From contig CANQJO010000001.1 in NCBI GenBank assembly GCA_947624255.1, positions 186,001 through 250,000 on the forward strand: DNA of 64,000 bases. The letters run 5' to 3'. The position numbers were made by a program, and so were the translations under genes. Shown one piece after another: positions 51,609 through 60,628 of the stretch. The DNA is from an uncultured Ruminococcus sp. (GTDB taxonomy: Bacteria > Bacillota > Clostridia > Oscillospirales > Ruminococcaceae). Each line of letters begins with the position of its first letter. The first letter of the stretch is position 1. The notes under the pieces are model-generated. The model was not told the origin of the DNA, searched no databases, and saw nothing but the letters and a program-made list of their open reading frames with translations.

Positions 51609-51637
51609 AAAAAGGAGGACGTTTGTCCTCCTTTTTT
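51609..51637. terminator. Bidirectional terminator between pckA and tcdA
   Basis: AAAAAGGAGGAC (51609-51620) pairs perfectly with GTCCTCCTTTTTT (51625-51637) around GTTT. A-runs and T-runs on both sides let it stop converging transcription of the PEPCK gene (plus) and of the asnS-asnA-tcdA operon (minus). Confidence 0.93.
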
Positions 51638-51640
51638 ATA

Positions 51641-52393
51641 CTAATTTGACGTTATATCTTTGATGACCTCGCCTGCTATTATCAGACCTGCAACAGACGG
51701 AACGAATGCGTTTGAGCCGGGAATATCTCTCCTTACCGTACATTTGCGGGCTGTACCCGGCGGGCAGATACAGTGTGTGCGGCAGGATATCTCCGTATCT
51801 TCTTCCGGTCGGACAGGTTTTTCCTCCGAATAAACAACTTTCAGTTCCATGATCCCGAGCTTTCTCAGCTCATGCCGCATGACCTTTGCTAAAGGGCAGA
51901 CTTTTGTCTCATAGATATCTGCAACACGAAACGCCGTGGGATCAAGCTTGTTTCCTGCTCCCATGCAGGATATCACGGGAGTATTCAGAGCTTTTGCACG
52001 TTTTATGATCTCAAGCTTTCCGGTCACAGTATCAATTGCATCAATGATGTGATCATACTTCGAGAGATCAAACTGCTCCGCCGTATCGGGCATATAAAAG
52101 CATTTATATGCGTTCACCACAATTGAGGGATCGATATCATGAATGCGTTCCCGAGCGACATCGACCTTATATTTTCCGATCGTCTGATGTGTAGCAAAGA
52201 TCTGCCTGTTCAGATTGGTCAGACAGATCTTATCATCATCTATCAGATCCAATGTTCCGACACCGCTTCTTGCGAGTGCCTCAACAGCATATCCGCCTAC
52301 ACCGCCGATACCGAAAACTGCGATCCTGCTTTTGCGCAGCTTTTCCATTGCTGCTTTACCAAACAATAATTCTGTTCTTGCGTACTGATCCAC
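51641..52393 (-). CDS. tcdA: tRNA threonylcarbamoyladenosine dehydratase (TcdA/CsdL)
   Basis: This 250-residue E1-like (ThiF/MoeB) protein has the nucleotide motif GIGGVGGYAVEALARSG near residue 30, the NLNRQIF motif near 63 and the conserved AIDTVTGK. The C-terminal cysteine-containing region, ISCMGAGNKLDP to EISCRTHCICPPGTARK, fits the TcdA group that cyclises t6A37 to ct6A. Its place at the end of an Asn T-box operon fits translation metabolism. It starts 25 nt after asnA. Confidence 0.9.
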   Translation of the reverse strand: MDQYARTELLFGKAAMEKLRKSRIAVFGIGGVGGYAVEALARSGVGTLDLIDDDKICLTNLNRQIFATHQTIGKYKVDVARERIHDIDPSIVVNAYKCFYMPDTAEQFDLSKYDHIIDAIDTVTGKLEIIKRAKALNTPVISCMGAGNKLDPTAFRVADIYETKVCPLAKVMRHELRKLGIMELKVVYSEEKPVRPEEDTEISCRTHCICPPGTARKCTVRRDIPGSNAFVPSVAGLIIAGEVIKDITSN

Positions 52394-52418
52394 ATTGTCA
52401 CCTTATTCAAATTCGATA

Positions 52419-53429
52419 TTAAAGGAGTATTATTCCGTTTTCAGAGCATTTCCGAACCATATCATCAGACCATATTGAGGACTGCACCTCGCCGATGTGG
52501 GCTTTCTCCAACAGGAGCATACATAGCCTCGACTGACCGATACCGCCACCGATAGTCAGCGGAAGTGTGCCGTCAGCGATCATTTTATGATATTCATACT
52601 GCATTCTCTCCTCGGCATTGCATATTTTAAGCTGCTCGGAGAGGGATTTCTCATCAACACGTATACCCATGGATGAGATCTCCAACGAATCGTCAAGTAT
52701 TTCGTCCCGGATGATGATATCGCCGTTAAGCTGCCAGTCGTCATAGTCGGGAGCTCTGCCGTCATGCTTTTCGCCGCTTTTCAGAGTACCGCCTATCTGC
52801 ATAAGGAAAACAGTACCATACTCCTTTGTTATGAGGCGTTCACGCTCATGGGGAGTTTTATCGGGGAATCTGTCTTCAAGCTCCTGAGTTGTGACAAAGT
52901 GTACATTCGGCGAGATATTATTCTTTAGCTGCGGATAGCGCAGACGGACTTTCCGCATGGTGTAGACAATTGCCTCTACCACACGCTTTGCAGCATCTTT
53001 CAGAGTATCCGTATTTCTCTCCTCACGTGTTATGACTTTTTCCCAGTCCCACTGATCCACAAAAACGGAGTGCGTGTTATCGGTGCTGTCATCTCTGCGG
53101 ATAGCGTTCATATCGGTGTAAATTCCCTCGCCGGGCTTGTAGCCGTAGCGATAAAGTGCCATTCTTTTCCATTTTGCAAGAGACTGCACTACCTCGGCTT
53201 CGGTTTGTGTTTCCTTTATATCGAAGCTCACCTTGCGCTCCACGCCGTTGAGATCGTCATTGATACCGCTGCCTTTGCGTACAATAAGCGGCGCAGAAAC
53301 ACGATCAAGTGTCAGTGCAAAAGAAAGTGCCTGCTGAAATACGTCCTTGATATACTTTATTGCGTGCTGTGTCTCTCTCAGATTGAGAGTCGGCTTGTAA
53401 TCCTTGGGAATATAAATTGACTGTGACAT
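52419..53429 (-). CDS. asnA: Aspartate-ammonia ligase (asparagine synthetase A)
   Basis: AsnA makes asparagine from aspartate and free ammonia with ATP. The 336-residue class II synthetase-like enzyme shows VERKVSFDIKETQ near residue 69, DQWDWEKVITREERN near 127 and the C-terminal GGGIGQSRLCMLLL near 300, matching the AsnA family. The start at 53429 follows AAAGGA by 8 nt; an ATG three codons upstream lies too near. It follows asnS by 15 nt, so both respond to the same Asn T-box: charging enzyme and amino acid synthesis together. Confidence 0.96.
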   Translation of the reverse strand: MSQSIYIPKDYKPTLNLRETQHAIKYIKDVFQQALSFALTLDRVSAPLIVRKGSGINDDLNGVERKVSFDIKETQTEAEVVQSLAKWKRMALYRYGYKPGEGIYTDMNAIRRDDSTDNTHSVFVDQWDWEKVITREERNTDTLKDAAKRVVEAIVYTMRKVRLRYPQLKNNISPNVHFVTTQELEDRFPDKTPHERERLITKEYGTVFLMQIGGTLKSGEKHDGRAPDYDDWQLNGDIIIRDEILDDSLEISSMGIRVDEKSLSEQLKICNAEERMQYEYHKMIADGTLPLTIGGGIGQSRLCMLLLEKAHIGEVQSSIWSDDMVRKCSENGIILL

Positions 53430-53444
53430 ATATATCATCCTTTC

Positions 53445-54815
53445 TTATCTTATTGAGCCAACCGTTCTGGGATAGAGTATAACGTCCCTGATATTGGACA
53501 TTCCTGTGGTGTACATGATAAGTCTCTCAAAGCCGAGACCGAATCCGCCGTGAGGAACAGAACCGTATCTGCGAAGATCAAGATAATCGCTGTAGAGATC
53601 GAGATTCATGCTGCGTTCTTCCATGGCAGCGATGAGCTTGTCATAATCAGCTTCACGCTCACTGCCGCCGATGATCTCTCCCACACCGGGAACAAGCAGA
53701 TCTACGGCAGCAACGGTCTTGCCGTCGGGATTTTGTTTCATATAGAAAGATTTTATCTCCTTGGGATAGTCTGTCACGAATACAGCCTTTTTGAACACCT
53801 TTTCGGAGATGTATCTCTCATGCTCGGTCTGTAGGTCGCAGCCCCACTCCACGGGATAGACAAAATCCTCACCGGAGTTTTTCAGAAGCTCAATAGCCTC
53901 GGTATATGTGACTCTGCCGAATTCGTGTGAAACAAGCTCACGAAGACGTTCAACAAGGCCTTTTTCAAAGTGAGCATCAAAGAACGCAAGCTCATCGGGA
54001 CATTTTTCAAGAAGCTCTGTAATAACGTGCTTGAGCATATCCTCAGCGATCTCAATAACATCGGGAAGCTCGGCAAAGGCTATCTCAGGCTCTATATGCC
54101 AGAATTCCGCAAGGTGCTTGGGCGTGTTGCTGTTTTCGGCACGGAAACTCGGACCAAAAGTATAAATTTTACCCATAGCCATTGCAGCTACCTCGCCCTC
54201 AAGCTGTCCGGAGACACTCAGTCCTGCACGCTGACCAAAGAAATCGTTGGCGTAATACTCCTCTTCGGTTTTATATTCATTGGTGAAGCCGTTCACCGTC
54301 ACCTGAAACATTTCGCCTGCGCCCTCGCAGTCGCTTCCCGTAATGAGGGGAGTATTTATATATACGTAATTATTGCTTTGAAAATACCTGTGTATAGCCT
54401 GTGCGAGAACAGATCTGACACGCCATACAGCGTTGAAAGTATTCGTTCTTCCTCTCAGGTGGGGAATTGATCGGAGAAATTCGAGGCTGTGACCTTTTTT
54501 CTGCAAAGGATATTCGGGAGGGCAGCCGCCCAGTATCTCTACCCCCGAGGGAGCTGTGTTGATCTCTACGGTATCACCTCTGCCGGCGGCAGCAGTGCCT
54601 GTTACTTTAAGTGACATACCGACTCTCGGCTCTTTGTATTCCGAAGAGCCTTTTTCAATGACAATCTGGATATTTTTCAAGCAGGTGCCGTCGTTAAGCT
54701 CAACGAAAGCCACGCTTTTTGAATTTCGTGAAGTCCTTACCCAACCGCATACGGTAACGGTGTTTCCGATAAGCTCCTTTGAGCTGAGCAGCTCTTTGAT
54801 GTCAATGTGCTTCAT
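53445..54815 (-). CDS. asnS: Asparaginyl-tRNA synthetase
   Basis: AsnS charges tRNA-Asn. The 456-residue class IIb enzyme has the N-terminal OB anticodon-binding fold (VTVCGWVRTSRNSKSVAFVELND), motif 2 region GPSFRAENSNTPKHLAEFWHIE near 250 and motif 3 GFGLGFERLIMY near 432. The asparaginyl rather than aspartyl assignment rests on FRAENSNTPKHLAEF. The frame is open 28 codons further upstream into the T-box terminator, but the ATG at 54815 with GAAAGGA before it is the realistic start. T-box controlled. Confidence 0.96.
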   Translation of the reverse strand: MKHIDIKELLSSKELIGNTVTVCGWVRTSRNSKSVAFVELNDGTCLKNIQIVIEKGSSEYKEPRVGMSLKVTGTAAAGRGDTVEINTAPSGVEILGGCPPEYPLQKKGHSLEFLRSIPHLRGRTNTFNAVWRVRSVLAQAIHRYFQSNNYVYINTPLITGSDCEGAGEMFQVTVNGFTNEYKTEEEYYANDFFGQRAGLSVSGQLEGEVAAMAMGKIYTFGPSFRAENSNTPKHLAEFWHIEPEIAFAELPDVIEIAEDMLKHVITELLEKCPDELAFFDAHFEKGLVERLRELVSHEFGRVTYTEAIELLKNSGEDFVYPVEWGCDLQTEHERYISEKVFKKAVFVTDYPKEIKSFYMKQNPDGKTVAAVDLLVPGVGEIIGGSEREADYDKLIAAMEERSMNLDLYSDYLDLRRYGSVPHGGFGLGFERLIMYTTGMSNIRDVILYPRTVGSIR

Positions 54816-54845
54816 AACAAATCTTCCTTTCTGCGCAGGCATACC

Positions 54846-55111
54846 AAAAAACCCGTCCTGTAAAAACAGGACGGGAGGATCATACTTCCGTGGTACCACC
54901 TGAATTGCTGCATGAACAGCCTCTCAAAGATCCGAAAACTTCGGATATCTCTGCTGTAACGTGCAGAACACGGCGCTCCTAATAAGTCAATGACCGTTGG
55001 GGTTGCTGCTCGGGAGTGTTATTCACACGGACTCTGATATGCAGCTCACACCTTATCTGCACTCTCTGTGAACGAATTTCCGTGATACTTCTCTCCGTCA
55101 TGGCATTTCAC
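54846..55111 (-). promoter_or_regulatory. Asparagine T-box leader with intrinsic terminator
   Basis: On the minus strand AGGTGGTACCACGG (54888-54901) is the T-box antiterminator sequence. It is followed by a terminator in which CCCGTCCTG (54852-54860) pairs with CAGGACGGG (54867-54875), with a U-run at 54846-54851. Stem I holds the specifier AAC at 55018-55020, in GAATAACACTCCCGAG, so uncharged tRNA-Asn would switch on asnS-asnA-tcdA. Confidence 0.93.
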
Positions 55112-55117
55112 AAAACT

Positions 55118-55146
55118 ATTGTAACACGTTTTTTTGCGATTGTCAA
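55118..55146 (-). promoter_or_regulatory. Sigma-A promoter of the asnS operon
   Basis: On the minus strand TTGACA (55141-55146), 17-nt spacer, TACAAT (55118-55123). Transcription would start near 55111, at the beginning of the T-box leader. Confidence 0.82.
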
Positions 55147-55215
55147 TACCCGTAGGAAAAATTTGCAGAAAAGGCTTTTGAAATATCTTATGAGGAGAAG
55201 CTCCGACACTTTGCA

Positions 55216-55243
55216 AAAATAGAAAAGCCCTCCGAAGAGGGCT
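55216..55243 (-). terminator. Terminator of the ferredoxin gene
   Basis: On the minus strand AGCCCTC (55237-55243) and GAGGGCT (55226-55232) pair around a TTCG loop. TTTTCTATTTTT follows. It lies 17 nt after the ferredoxin stop. Confidence 0.87.
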
Positions 55244-55259
55244 GATCCGTGTTTATTGA

Positions 55260-55430
55260 TCATTCAGCAGAAGGAGCTGAAACAGGGCAAACGCCTGCGC
55301 AAGCACCACACTCAACGCAAGTATCAGCGTCGATATTGTACTTACCGTCTCCCTCAGAGATAGCGCTTACAGGGCACTCAGCAGCGCAAGCACCACAGCT
55401 GATGCAATCGTCAGAAATTATGTATGCCAT
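55260..55430 (-). CDS. 2[4Fe-4S] ferredoxin
   Basis: The minus strand from 55430 encodes 56 residues starting MAYIISDDCISCGACAAECP. There are two CxxCxxCxxxCP motifs, CISCGACAAECP (about residues 9-20) and CVECGACAGVCP (about 38-49), the classic clostridial ferredoxin pattern. It carries electrons in the cytoplasm between pyruvate:ferredoxin oxidoreductase, hydrogenase and related enzymes. GGAGGTG lies 8 nt before the ATG. It has its own promoter (55476-55504) and terminator. Codon choice (GCT, TGC) suggests high expression. Confidence 0.96.
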   Translation of the reverse strand: MAYIISDDCISCGACAAECPVSAISEGDGKYNIDADTCVECGACAGVCPVSAPSAE

Positions 55431-55475
55431 AATATAACACCTCCGTTAAATTTGAAGATCAATTTCTTCAATTAC

Positions 55476-55504
55476 ATTGTATCACAGAAAAACTAAAAAA
55501 TCAA
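55476..55504 (-). promoter_or_regulatory. Sigma-A promoter of the ferredoxin gene
   Basis: On the minus strand TTGATT (55499-55504), 17-nt spacer, TACAAT (55476-55481). The start would be near 55469, about 40 nt before the ferredoxin ATG. Confidence 0.72.
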
Positions 55505-55575
55505 GTCTCTTTCGTTAGCATAAGATTACATCAGATGCGTCTGTCCGGGAAGCAGTATCGGGGATCATATGCGCA

Positions 55576-57045
55576 TCATTGTTTTTTCTCATCGGAGTTT
55601 TTTCCTTTGGCGGCATTTTTTTCAGCCGGAGCGATCTCCGGTACAGCACAGGCAGCTCCGGCGCAAGCCCAGAATATCGGCGAAAATGTGATATTGCTGC
55701 ATCCGATGAGGAACATCAATGCACCGCACAGAGTTATCATGGCTATAGATATTGTTTCGGCGGAGCGATCACCTTTCAGCCGCTTTTTTATTATCATCAT
55801 TACTGAGATAACAAGTATTACGAGAGCTATTGCTGATGGGATACCTCTCGTGGCAGCCGTGTAGACGTATTCATTGTAGACCTTGTCGAATGTTCCCTGA
55901 TTACTTGGAATGATATCCTCTATTGAGGCGTTTGCTCCAAGTTCGCCGTCAGTATAGAGCTGGGGATAAACAAGCTGTTCAGGACCTGTTCCGGTGAGGG
56001 GGTACTCTTTGATAATATCAGCAGTTTTATAATAGAAGTAGCCGTAAACGTCAAAAGGATCTCCTATATCTACCTTATCGGGATCATAATCTCCGCCGGA
56101 GCCTATACGCATAAAGGCATCATCGCTCCAGACGGTGTATCCGTCATAGAAGTGGTATCCCTTTTTGCTTCCGGCTTTCACCGTGACAGCAAGTGTCACC
56201 GCAAGTGCTGCTGACAGCACGACTGCAAGCAATACAAGGAGTCTCTTTTTGCTGACTTTTCCGGCAGCTGCGGCGATCACAGAGGCAGCGATACTGATGA
56301 ATATACCGCAGATCCCTACAAGAGAGTAGGTGAATATTATTGTGAATGAGAACAGGCATACACAGACAATATCGAATATACGGCGTTTTTTGCTTTCTGT
56401 GAGGACAGAGTCCGTGAGAGCTGCCGTGAGTGAAAGGCTGAGTACCATTGCAAGAAATACCGGTGACTGAGATAGTCCGGATGCAGCAGTAGTCATGACA
56501 AGTATTGATATATTCAGGTAGGAATGATTAGTGAGAACTCCGCCGAAGACCTGTATCAACGCCCAAACGGAATTCAGCAGACCAACGCACATCACTCCCA
56601 TGACGAGTAAAGAGAGCGGCTTTTTTTCATGCAGACAGGCTGCTGTGATAAATACAGCGAAATAGAAGATCAGTGCGAGAACTCCCTCACCACGCTGAGG
56701 AAAGCCGTAGAACGAAACTGTTTTATCATAAGAAAATATCAGCGAGATCACGCTCCACAGGAGCATAAATGAAAATGCAATGAGAGGAACGGCACATGAT
56801 CTCCGGGGATATTTCTTGATGATCCCGATAAACGCAGTAATAAGGCAGATAACTCCGGCGACAGCAAGTCCGGCTGATGAAATAGAGTATGTAGCTGAAT
56901 CGGTTATCTCCGGTATCGCAGTGAACAGCGAAACAGCAAAGCACGCTGCGATCAGTCCCACAGAGGCGATCAGACCGTATTGCTTTGTAGTCATATTGAG
57001 GATAAAGTTTGATTTTTCCGAGGTTTTGAAAATTGTTTTTGCCAT
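55576..57045 (-). CDS. O-antigen ligase/polymerase-like membrane protein (Wzy_C)
   Basis: This 489-residue protein has about 11-12 membrane segments and a large periplasm-facing loop (about 300-400). The loop ends in the Wzy_C-type block LTGTGPEQLVYPQL and DKVYNEYV, and RGEGVLALIFYF lies earlier. The family joins or polymerises lipid-linked glycans (O-antigen ligases, oligosaccharide transferases). The host has no LPS, so the acceptor may be a wall glycan or a protein. It lies 17 nt after the dockerin protease gene, which suggests one transcript; a glycosylation role for the secreted protease or cellulosome parts is a guess. Confidence 0.82.
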   Translation of the reverse strand: MAKTIFKTSEKSNFILNMTTKQYGLIASVGLIAACFAVSLFTAIPEITDSATYSISSAGLAVAGVICLITAFIGIIKKYPRRSCAVPLIAFSFMLLWSVISLIFSYDKTVSFYGFPQRGEGVLALIFYFAVFITAACLHEKKPLSLLVMGVMCVGLLNSVWALIQVFGGVLTNHSYLNISILVMTTAASGLSQSPVFLAMVLSLSLTAALTDSVLTESKKRRIFDIVCVCLFSFTIIFTYSLVGICGIFISIAASVIAAAAGKVSKKRLLVLLAVVLSAALAVTLAVTVKAGSKKGYHFYDGYTVWSDDAFMRIGSGGDYDPDKVDIGDPFDVYGYFYYKTADIIKEYPLTGTGPEQLVYPQLYTDGELGANASIEDIIPSNQGTFDKVYNEYVYTAATRGIPSAIALVILVISVMMIIKKRLKGDRSAETISIAMITLCGALMFLIGCSNITFSPIFWACAGAACAVPEIAPAEKNAAKGKNSDEKKQ

Positions 57046-57062
57046 GATAGTATCCTTTCGTT

Positions 57063-58634
57063 TCAGGCGGTCTTGTTCACAGTAACTGTATAAGCGCCGC
57101 CTGAAAGCTCACCAACGGTGATCTCAATGCCGGTGTCAACAGTCTCTCTTCCGTAGCTGTCATACCACATAAATCCCGGTGTATTGCTGTTTATCACGCT
57201 TCCGGTGCGGAAATAGTTATCGAAGTCCGCATCGTTCACGAGTCTGATAAAGCGTCTGCCGCTGTCATTGTCCGTGAACGATGAGCCGCTTTCATATTTG
57301 AACGATACCCACCAGCCGTTATCATAAAGCTCCGCACTTGCGTGGTAGATGCGTATTCCGTCGCCTGTAGGCTGCCACCACATGGGATTGCTGTTATTTT
57401 TGTCGGAGGTGCTGAACTCCAGAATAAAAAATTCTGATTCATAGCGGTCGTTAAGTGTTCCGCACGGGATAATGAGACAGTTTCCGTCATCACTCTGAGA
57501 AGAATTCATCGTGAATGTCTGAGAGCCTGCCGAGCTGTCATAGACCTGTATCTGATCCTCTCTGTACCAGCCGAGCATGAGCTTTGACAGAGCTCCGAAA
57601 TCGGTAGAGGCATCCACATCCATAAGCTCGCTTCCTGCCACACCGTGAAGTCCTTCGGCGTCATCGCTGTTATAGAGATAATAGTCAGGCAGTCCCATGC
57701 AGTGTCCCATTTCGTGCAGGTAGCTGCTGTTGAAGTTATAGTAGTCGGTAGGACTTTCGATCTGAGCGTTTCCTGTGATGAGATGACCCATCATGACACC
57801 GTCGACGGAGTAGTCGCATCTTCCGGCAGGACCGGCGCAAGGCCACCAGTAATCGTCACCGGCTTTGGTAGGAACACTCACCAGCGTAGCATCAATGAAA
57901 CCGTCATTGTCGCCGTCAAATCGGGTGAAATCCACAGAATCGGTGAACGCATCGTAACACTCGGCGGCAAGCAGCGAACGGTCGTCATTGTATGCGGATA
58001 GGTTATGCTTTGCAGTGTAGCGGAAGACCTTTCCCTGAAGATCAATGACACCTTTTGACGATCGTTCGTAGAATGCGGACATACTGTCAAACGGATAGTT
58101 TGTATCATTGATATCCTCATCACCGAATGCGATCTCAGCGATCTCATCGGCAGAGGGAGCGTAATCATACCGGCAGTCGGGAAAATCGACATAGAAAATA
58201 ACCAGATCAGCCTCGCCCTGAGAGGGGAGGTATGCTTCAACGTCTTTGACGGGAGCATCTATGAAATCGGGGACAGTCGTGGTAGTAGTTGTTGTGGTAG
58301 TTGTGGTAGTCGTTGTCGTCGTTATCTCCTCACCGAGGATAGGCTCCTGTTCACGGACACCCGTCACATATTGGCGCAGCAATATCATATCGAAGATATC
58401 GGTTCTGTTGTTGTGATCGAGATCGGCATTGTGAACGGAGATCTCATCCGGAGTATCAATTCCGGACAGGTACAGCGACATTTTAACGAGATCGGCAGTA
58501 TTTACCTCCATATCGTAGTTGAGATCTCCCATGTAGCCGAGGATCTCACGTTCTGCAAAAGCAGATGAGGGGATCGCAGAGAGGGCAGTGACGGCAGATG
58601 CAAGGATAGCTGCCGCTTTCATGAATTTGCGCAT
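57063..58634 (-). CDS. Secreted dockerin protein with M6-like metallopeptidase domain
   Basis: This 523-residue protein has a signal peptide (about 1-27, ending SSAFA). An N-terminal type I dockerin (about 30-92) carries two calcium repeats, GDLNYDMEVNTADLV and ADLDHNNRTDIFDMI. A run of 16 threonines (105-120) leads to a peptidase domain with HEMGHCMGLPD (HExxH at 307-311) and a calcium-like FDGDNDGFIDATL. It resembles the immune-inhibitor-A M6 family; it is shorter, and an exact family is not proven. The dockerin at the N-terminus is unusual, since most are C-terminal. It may act on cellulosome or rival proteins. AAAGGAG precedes the ATG. The O-antigen-ligase-like gene follows. Confidence 0.87.
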   Translation of the reverse strand: MRKFMKAAAILASAVTALSAIPSSAFAEREILGYMGDLNYDMEVNTADLVKMSLYLSGIDTPDEISVHNADLDHNNRTDIFDMILLRQYVTGVREQEPILGEEITTTTTTTTTTTTTTTTVPDFIDAPVKDVEAYLPSQGEADLVIFYVDFPDCRYDYAPSADEIAEIAFGDEDINDTNYPFDSMSAFYERSSKGVIDLQGKVFRYTAKHNLSAYNDDRSLLAAECYDAFTDSVDFTRFDGDNDGFIDATLVSVPTKAGDDYWWPCAGPAGRCDYSVDGVMMGHLITGNAQIESPTDYYNFNSSYLHEMGHCMGLPDYYLYNSDDAEGLHGVAGSELMDVDASTDFGALSKLMLGWYREDQIQVYDSSAGSQTFTMNSSQSDDGNCLIIPCGTLNDRYESEFFILEFSTSDKNNSNPMWWQPTGDGIRIYHASAELYDNGWWVSFKYESGSSFTDNDSGRRFIRLVNDADFDNYFRTGSVINSNTPGFMWYDSYGRETVDTGIEITVGELSGGAYTVTVNKTA

Positions 58635-58684
58635 CAGATCAACTCCTTTATCCGGACGGGCGATATTGTGAGAATATACAAGAA

Positions 58685-58707
58685 CTGCGGACGATGACCG
58701 TCCGCAG
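58685..58707 (-). terminator. GC-rich hairpin after rny
   Basis: CTGCGGACG (58685-58693) pairs with CGTCCGCAG (58699-58707) around a 5-nt loop. On the minus strand TTCTTG follows, a weak U-run. It lies 4 nt past the rny stop and 51 nt before the dockerin gene; no promoter was seen in that gap. Partial read-through into the dockerin protease gene is possible. Confidence 0.6.
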
Positions 58708-58711
58708 CAAA

Positions 58712-60289
58712 TTATTTTGCGTAGTCAGTGACTCTGCTCTCACGAATGAGATTGACCCTGATCTGACCGGGGTAGTCCATTTCAGATTCGATCTGCTGAG
58801 CGATCTGTCTTGCAACGAGAACCATTTTCTCGTCGTTGATGACCTCCGGAACGACCATGATCCTGACTTCACGACCTGCCTGAACAGCAAAGCATTTTTC
58901 AACGCCGTCATAGGAGTTGCAGATCTCCTCAAGCTTCTGGAGGCGTTTGATATAGCTTTCATAATTTTCGCTTCTTGCGGCAGGTCTTGCGGCGGAGATA
59001 GCGTCGGCTGCCTGAACGATGCAGGCAATGACTGTCCTTGGCTCAACATCATTGTGATGAGCCTCAACAGCGTGAACAACAATGGGATTTTCGTTATATT
59101 TTTTGCAGACATCAACACCAATCTGCACGTGTGAGCCTTCGATCTCAGCGGTAAGAGCTTTTCCGATGTCGTGGAGAAGTCCTGCACGCCTTGCGATATT
59201 AGCGTCAACGCCAAGCTCAGAGGCAAGAACTCCGCAGAGCTTTGAAACCTCGATCGAATGGTCAAGAACGTTCTGTCTGTAGCTTGTACGGAATCTGAGT
59301 CTTCCTATGAGTTTGATAAGCTCGTGGTTCAGACCGTGAACGTTTGTTTCGATAACGGCACGTTCGCCCTCCTGTTTAATGCGGTATTCGACCTCACGGC
59401 GGGCTTTATCGACCATTTCCTCAATACGTGTAGGGTGGATACGTCCGTCAGCGATGAGTTTTTCGAGAGCGATCCTTGCGACCTCTCTTCTTATCGGGTC
59501 AAAGCATGAGAGCGTTATAGCCTCCGGTGTGTCGTCGATAATGAGATCAACACCGGTGAGTGTTTCAAGTGTGCGGATATTACGTCCTTCACGACCGATT
59601 ATACGACCCTTCATCTCGTCATTCGGGAGCGGCACGACTGAAACGGCAGCCTCCGAGACCTGATCGGCAGCGACCTTTGCGATAGCAAGAGAGATGCAGC
59701 TCCTTGCCTTTTCGGTACACTCGTCCTTGATCTGCTGCTCATAGGCAGCGACTTTGACGGCTTTTTCGTGGACAAGATCGTCCTCCAGCTTTGAGATGAT
59801 ATACTCTTTAGCCTGATCCTTGGTGAATTCCGAGATCCTTTCAAGGACATCGAGCTGTCCTTTTTTGATAGTTTCTGCCTCTTTGAGTTTTTCATCGGCA
59901 GATTTCAGCTTCTGATTGAGGATATCTTCCTTTCTTTCGAGGTTATCGGTTTTCTTATCGAGATTTTCTTCTTTCTGCTGCATACGTCTTTCCTGACGTG
60001 ACAGCTCTGCTCTGCGATCCTTGATTTCCTTATCGGCTTCGTTCCGGAGCTTATGTATTTCGTCTTTGGCTTCAATAAGAGCGCTTTTCTTTTTGTTTTC
60101 CGCATCTTTTTTAGCGTCCTCGACGATGCGCTGAGCCTGCTGCTCGGCTGAACCAACGGCAGCTTCTGCCTGCTGCTTGCGTTTTTCGATACCGGCATCT
60201 ACGCCCTTTCGGTAAGCGATAAAGCCGGAGACAGCCGCACCGATCACAAGTGCGGCAATTATAAGAGCGATAGCGAGATACAAGTTCAT
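58712..60289 (-). CDS. rny: Ribonuclease Y
   Basis: RNase Y is the membrane-anchored endonuclease that starts mRNA decay in Firmicutes. The 525-residue protein has an N-terminal membrane helix (about 2-24) and a long Lys/Glu coiled coil (about 27-205). A KH domain ([15 protein letters not shown] near 225) and an HD domain with LLHDIGKA near 365 follow. The start MNLYLAIAL at 60289 lies 11 nt after AGGAGG; the ATG three codons upstream is too close to the site. The proposed partner complex (YlbF/YmcA) is encoded at 31580. Confidence 0.96.
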   Translation of the reverse strand: MNLYLAIALIIAALVIGAAVSGFIAYRKGVDAGIEKRKQQAEAAVGSAEQQAQRIVEDAKKDAENKKKSALIEAKDEIHKLRNEADKEIKDRRAELSRQERRMQQKEENLDKKTDNLERKEDILNQKLKSADEKLKEAETIKKGQLDVLERISEFTKDQAKEYIISKLEDDLVHEKAVKVAAYEQQIKDECTEKARSCISLAIAKVAADQVSEAAVSVVPLPNDEMKGRIIGREGRNIRTLETLTGVDLIIDDTPEAITLSCFDPIRREVARIALEKLIADGRIHPTRIEEMVDKARREVEYRIKQEGERAVIETNVHGLNHELIKLIGRLRFRTSYRQNVLDHSIEVSKLCGVLASELGVDANIARRAGLLHDIGKALTAEIEGSHVQIGVDVCKKYNENPIVVHAVEAHHNDVEPRTVIACIVQAADAISAARPAARSENYESYIKRLQKLEEICNSYDGVEKCFAVQAGREVRIMVVPEVINDEKMVLVARQIAQQIESEMDYPGQIRVNLIRESRVTDYAK

Positions 60290-60622
60290 ACAGTGCATTA
60301 CCTCCTTTTCATAAAATGTAAATAAGCTTGTACTATAAACCTATTACCAAAAGGCGGTAAATGCCGCATTATTTTATTCATTTATAATAATATCATCAAG
60401 AGTCTGTAAATGCCAGACCCGGAAGCATATAAGACAGACCGCATAAGCTGTCTGCTATAGATAAAGCAGGCGGTGTTTGTTATCTGCCTGACCGCTCGGA
60501 GTGCGCATATAATGCGTATGTGCGGAGGCTCTTTTTTATATTTATGATGAACGTCTGCATATCCAATGATTTAAAACAAAGCTGCATTACTGCCATAGTA
60601 ATATTATGCAAATAAATACAAC
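60290..60622 (-). other. Long structured leader upstream of rny (or small-RNA region)
   Basis: About 330 nt between the consensus promoter at 60629-60657 and the rny start hold no gene. On the minus strand several hairpins can form, among them ATTACT/AGTAAT near 60575-60600, GCCT..CCGC/GCGG..AGGC near 60500-60530, CAGGC/GCCTG near 60468-60490 and GTCTG/CAGAC near 60402-60420. A second weaker promoter (TTGATG, 17 nt, TAAAAT) lies near 60370-60400. On the plus strand a hairpin at about 60490-60528 is followed by CTCTTTTTT, so a plus-strand small RNA ending at ~60536 is also possible. No known riboswitch was recognised. Confidence 0.55.
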
Positions 60623-60628
60623 ATAATT

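Noticed and set aside
58275-58323. Repetitive GTN/ACN tract as a repeat array
   Set aside because: It codes for the poly-threonine linker of the dockerin protease, with mixed codons, and has no spacer structure of a CRISPR array.
60395-60540. Candidate 6S RNA or SRP RNA
   Set aside because: The hairpins and plus-strand T-run fit a small RNA, but no conserved 6S or SRP motif could be recognised, so only a structured leader is reported.
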